Shown piece after piece: positions 6,801 through 8,304 of a DNA stretch of 8,304 nucleotides. Where the stretch lies: contig CAXAVP010000193.1 in NCBI GenBank assembly GCA_963972175.1, positions 1-8,304 on the forward strand. Direction: 5' to 3'. Origin of the DNA: Arenibacter sp963972175 (lineage in GTDB: Bacteria; Bacteroidota; Bacteroidia; Flavobacteriales; Flavobacteriaceae). A program made the translations under genes and the position numbers. Each line of letters opens with the position of its first letter. Position 1 is the stretch's first letter. The notes beneath the pieces are model-generated. The model saw only the letters and a list, made by a program, of their open reading frames with translations. It was not told the origin of the DNA and made no database searches.

Positions 6801-7508
6801 CTTTCCCCATCACTGGTGTGGCGAGGACAATTAGGCGCCAAATTTAGAACAGGGCTGGCATACGAAAATCTGGAAGTAGAGGAAACTACCAATAGATTCA
6901 TAAACACCTTTTATCAGGCAAACGGAGAGGAAAGCAGGAATAGCTTTTTAGGAGTGGAGGCTGAATACTCCTATGAAAATTTGGACAACGCAGCTTTTCC
7001 TACCATAGGTATGGGCACCAGCTTATTGCTGGGCTACAAAACCAGCCTCACCAACAGCGGGCAGGGATTTGGATATATTGTCCCCAGCCTTTCTTTTGAC
7101 CATAAATTGATACCCAGTGGCCGATTGGTCTTAGCCACCAAATGGAAGGCACATTTTAACCTAGGGAACGATTACGAATTTTACCAGGCAGCAAACATAG
7201 GCGGGATAGATGGCTTGAGAGGATTTAGAAACCAGCGATTTTCGGGCAAGACCAGTTATTATCAAAACACCGATCTACGTTACAGTATAAAACAACTAAA
7301 AACAGGCCTATTACCTGTTACAATTGGCCTATATGGCGCTTTTGACTACGGCAGGGTATGGAATCCCAATGAGGATTCGGACCAATGGCATAACTCTTAT
7401 GGTGGGGGATTCTTCCTTAACGGAGCCGATGTACTCACTGCCAGGTTTGCTCTCTTTAACAGTGTGGAAGGCCCTCGGTTTTCTTTTGGAGTGGGATTTG
7501 GTTTTTAA
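3801..7508 (+). CDS. Outer-membrane fusion: PAP-type phosphatase, kinase-like region, RTX-like repeat, Omp85 barrel
   Basis: A 1235-residue protein. Residues 1-17 form a signal peptide ending in Phe-Trp-Asn-Cys, a non-standard lipobox, so Cys17 may carry lipid. Residues about 40-345 are a metallophosphoesterase with the full purple acid phosphatase set: GDAG (47-50), GDNIY (81-85, including the Tyr ligand), GNHD (125-128), His224 before His-Pro, and GHEH (300-303). Residues about 435-750 carry kinase-fold-like signals: a Gly-rich segment (446-456), a Tyr-Val-Met-Arg strand (464-467), GDWDRHDDQ (608-616) and PRDRD (636-640). Residues 760-870 hold Asp/Gly-rich RTX-like turns. Residues 890-1235 form an Omp85 (bacterial surface antigen) barrel with LRGF at 1139-1142 and a C-terminal Phe. 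There are no POTRA domains. By analogy to other Omp85 proteins, the N-terminal domains should face the periplasm. The substrate is unknown. The start is fixed by the signal peptide, and no ribosome site is seen. The phosphatase and barrel calls are strong; the kinase-like call is inference. Confidence 0.9.
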   Translation: MNKVFAPIALLFLFWNCATYRSKYVNDKDVSEIRTNKEVSHTFYLIGDAGLSPMNEMNPVLKAFRTTLANAPENSTAIFLGDNIYPAGLPDPKDSTTAYRLAQNNLDAQLKTLAQYKGKPIFIPGNHDWYNEGLVGLKRQQKYIQKKLKSKEVFFPEDGCPLKKIDINEQVVVIAIDTEWYLVNWDKHPTMNDECEIKDRETFFEELESLIKKNRDKTTILALHHPMFTYGSHGGQYSLKLHLNPRGTNFPFPVLGSFVNLLRRTSGASIEDMQNKRYLELKNRLVTLAQYSEKVILTSGHEHSLQYIVENNTPQIVSGAGAKKGATRLLNGSKFSTGRRGFVILEVYKDGSSAVKYYGVDENNETEHLFSTEVLPPNRNPNYVFEDKDFPKEVKASVYTKDEIDKSNFFKSIWGERYRKYYGIEVAAPTVRLDTLYGGLKPVRKGGGNQSKSLRLSDNTGKEYVMRAVKKSAEVYLQAMAFKDKYVLGEFKDTYTEDFLMDFYTGALPYGLLTVGTLSNAIDLYHTNPTLYYIPKQSALEEFNEEFGDELYMLEEHVGDGHGDLASFGYTNKIESTWDMLDKLRKDEKYTLDTDQYLRTRLFDMVLGDWDRHDDQWRWGEVKDKKTGKIVFKAIPRDRDQVYSIWGDGALMGVATRIVPALRMMEGFKEDIRSVEGFNKSAYGLDMVLLAQTTKDEWEAQVKIIQENLSQEVIDKAFAAMPKEIIDEKIMNLKSILLSRIKNLPKNADKYFNELNKFVVVKGTDKDDWFEINTLNDKEIEIKAYRNIGGQKEKKFFQKKFSSDITKEIWVYGLDDDDLFKVSGKGNNKIKIRLIGGQNNDIYDVSTAGNTWIYDFKSKKNTLKNTGGAKVRLVNDYETNTYQPLKLKNSTKQFLPTIGYNPDDGMKLGFGTTNTYYGFRQNPYTSQHSYSAAYYFATSGFELGYKGEFAHVFNKWNLELSARFTSPNFSVNFFGIGNETENFDDTLEMDYNRVKIQNLSLSPSLVWRGQLGAKFRTGLAYENLEVEETTNRFINTFYQANGEESRNSFLGVEAEYSYENLDNAAFPTIGMGTSLLLGYKTSLTNSGQGFGYIVPSLSFDHKLIPSGRLVLATKWKAHFNLGNDYEFYQAANIGGIDGLRGFRNQRFSGKTSYYQNTDLRYSIKQLKTGLLPVTIGLYGAFDYGRVWNPNEDSDQWHNSYGGGFFLNGADVLTARFALFNSVEGPRFSFGVGFGF
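5103..6050 (+). other. Candidate atypical kinase-like domain inside the fusion protein
   Basis: This covers residues about 435-750. The motif order matches a protein-kinase fold: Gly-Gly-Gly-Asn-Gln-Ser-Lys-Ser-Leu-Arg-Leu (446-456) like a nucleotide loop, Tyr-Val-Met-Arg with Lys470/Lys471 like the beta-3 strand, then Asp-Trp-Asp-Arg-His-x-x-Gln (609-616) like the catalytic loop of PI3K, HipA, Fam20 and CotH enzymes (their DRHxxN), then Asp-Arg-Asp (638-640) at the DFG-like metal site. Gln616 replaces the usual Asn. This is motif reading only, without alignment, so it could also be a pseudokinase or an unrelated fold. Confidence 0.5.
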
Positions 7509-7522
7509 AACACAATTAGATT

Positions 7523-8304
7523 TTAGTCTTCCAGCCTATGCGTATACAGGTTTCTTCCGGTTTTGTTAGATTCCTCATCGGATAGCAATAGGGTTTTATT
7601 GTCTGTAAAAGCAACGGATTCCAACTGGGAATAGACGCCTAGGTCTATTGTTTTAAGAGTGCTATTGAAAAAAAAGTCATCCATTGTAAAGTTGGTAAAA
7701 ACCCACAAAGTACCCCTGCCCAACAATACAATGGTTCTGCCGTCCGGAGAGATATCGGCCGAAGTTATCCGCCCCTCAACCTTGGATTTTGGCGGCACAA
7801 AAGAACCTACCAATTGGGCAGCGTGGTTCCCTTTTACCGCAGGGACCTTGTACAAGAATGCTTCCCCTGTAAAAGGGTGCGCCCTATTTTTAGTGATGAT
7901 ATACAGGTAGTTTTGAAAGTAAAAAAATGCTTCCGCATCATAGAGCAATTTATCCTTCTTAGGAGGAAAATCTTTTTGTTCAGGATAATGGAATGCTATC
8001 TTTTCAGCTTCAATCTTATCCCCACCTTCCACATTGGGATCCGGAATTTTATAGATGACCAAATCTTTCCTATCATTGCTATTATTACCAAAATCACCAA
8101 TAAAGACGTTCTGTTGCTCATCCATGGCCAAATCTTCCCAATCGTGATTTTTGGCATTTTTCACCTTTAGTTCCCGCAAAAGGTCGCCTTCATAATTTAC
8201 TTTATAAATAATGTCCGGGTTGCCCTTATCGGCCACAAACCAAATGGAGGAATCCTTAGTGGCAACCATACCCGAATTTTCACTAAGCTTATGGGGCAAC
8301 TTGG
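7523..8304 (-). CDS. C-terminal part of a beta-propeller-like protein (5' end outside the window)
   Basis: The frame runs from a TAA at 7523-7525 out through base 8304 with no stop. The TTG at 8297-8299 is just a Leu codon, not a start: the codon before it (8300-8302) is Lys and the frame stays open. About 260 residues are visible. They look like propeller blades. Near the beginning Ser-Glu-Asn-Ser-Gly leads to a Trp-Phe-Val-Ala-Asp strand. Then come Asp-Trp-Glu-Asp-Leu-Ala, Phe-Ile-Gly-Asp-Phe-Gly-Asn-Asn, an Asp-Ala-Glu-Ala block, Ser-Pro-Asp-Gly-Arg, and a final Leu-Glu-Ser-Val-Ala-Phe blade. The Asp-Trp-Glu-Asp and Gly-Asp-x-Gly-Asn pair is one I have seen in secreted propeller proteins of unknown function, some labelled esterase-like phytase. 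Any export signal would be beyond the window. It converges on the phosphatase-barrel gene with a 14-base gap and no hairpin between them. The family is likely; the function is unknown. Confidence 0.75.
   Translation of the reverse strand, partial: KLPHKLSENSGMVATKDSSIWFVADKGNPDIIYKVNYEGDLLRELKVKNAKNHDWEDLAMDEQQNVFIGDFGNNSNDRKDLVIYKIPDPNVEGGDKIEAEKIAFHYPEQKDFPPKKDKLLYDAEAFFYFQNYLYIITKNRAHPFTGEAFLYKVPAVKGNHAAQLVGSFVPPKSKVEGRITSADISPDGRTIVLLGRGTLWVFTNFTMDDFFFNSTLKTIDLGVYSQLESVAFTDNKTLLLSDEESNKTGRNLYTHRLED

Noticed and set aside
7509..7522. A shared bidirectional terminator between the barrel and propeller genes
   Set aside because: The 14-base gap holds no inverted repeat able to form a stem.
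7324..7569. Plus-strand frame crossing the end of the barrel gene into the gap
   Set aside because: It is a frame-shifted reading of the barrel C-terminus, which ends properly with Phe and TAA in its own frame.
7659..8170. Plus-strand frames of 83 and 118 codons opposite the propeller gene
   Set aside because: The minus-strand frame is longer, open to the window edge and has recognisable propeller motifs.

Overview
The window looks like chromosomal DNA from a marine-type flavobacterium (Bacteroidota, Flavobacteriaceae). Four things suggest this: an AT-leaning base composition with little Shine-Dalgarno sequence ahead of the starts, an HD/Pycsar-effector-type membrane protein, a lipoprotein fused to an Omp85-type barrel, and a GAF protein of a kind I associate with that group. 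The assignment rests on protein style. There is no rRNA or other marker gene here. I see no tRNA, rRNA, CRISPR array, insertion sequence or phage gene, and codon use looks uniform across the four genes.

Layout: bases 1-175 are non-coding or the very end of an upstream gene, with a small hairpin plus T-run that could be its terminator. Bases 176-2548 (+) encode a 790-residue soluble GAF-domain protein with no recognisable output domain. Bases 2545-3747 (-) encode a 400-residue protein joining a cytoplasmic HD phosphohydrolase domain to a Pycsar-effector-type (PycTM, formerly DUF5706) membrane domain. These two genes converge and their stop codons share one CTAG. A 53-bp AT-rich divergent gap follows. 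Bases 3801-7508 (+) encode a 1235-residue multidomain outer-membrane protein. Bases 7523-8304 (-) hold the C-terminal part of a beta-propeller-like protein whose start lies outside the window.

The most remarkable gene is the 1235-residue one. Read from the N-terminus it has a lipoprotein-like signal with Cys17, a complete purple-acid-phosphatase-type metallophosphoesterase, a region whose motifs resemble an atypical protein kinase (HipA/Fam20/CotH-like), a short Asp/Gly-rich RTX-like beta-roll region, and an Omp85-family 16-strand-type barrel with the LRGF loop-6 motif and a terminal Phe. It has no POTRA domain. If the kinase-like reading is right, one polypeptide holds a phosphatase and a kinase-fold domain on the periplasmic side of an outer-membrane pore.

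The second point of interest is the HD-PycTM fusion. It has the membrane effector module of Pycsar anti-phage systems but no cyclase gene within the window. A GAF protein, belonging to a domain class that often binds cyclic nucleotides, sits convergent to it. Any functional tie between these genes is inference. Nothing here forms an obvious operon, because the genes alternate strand.
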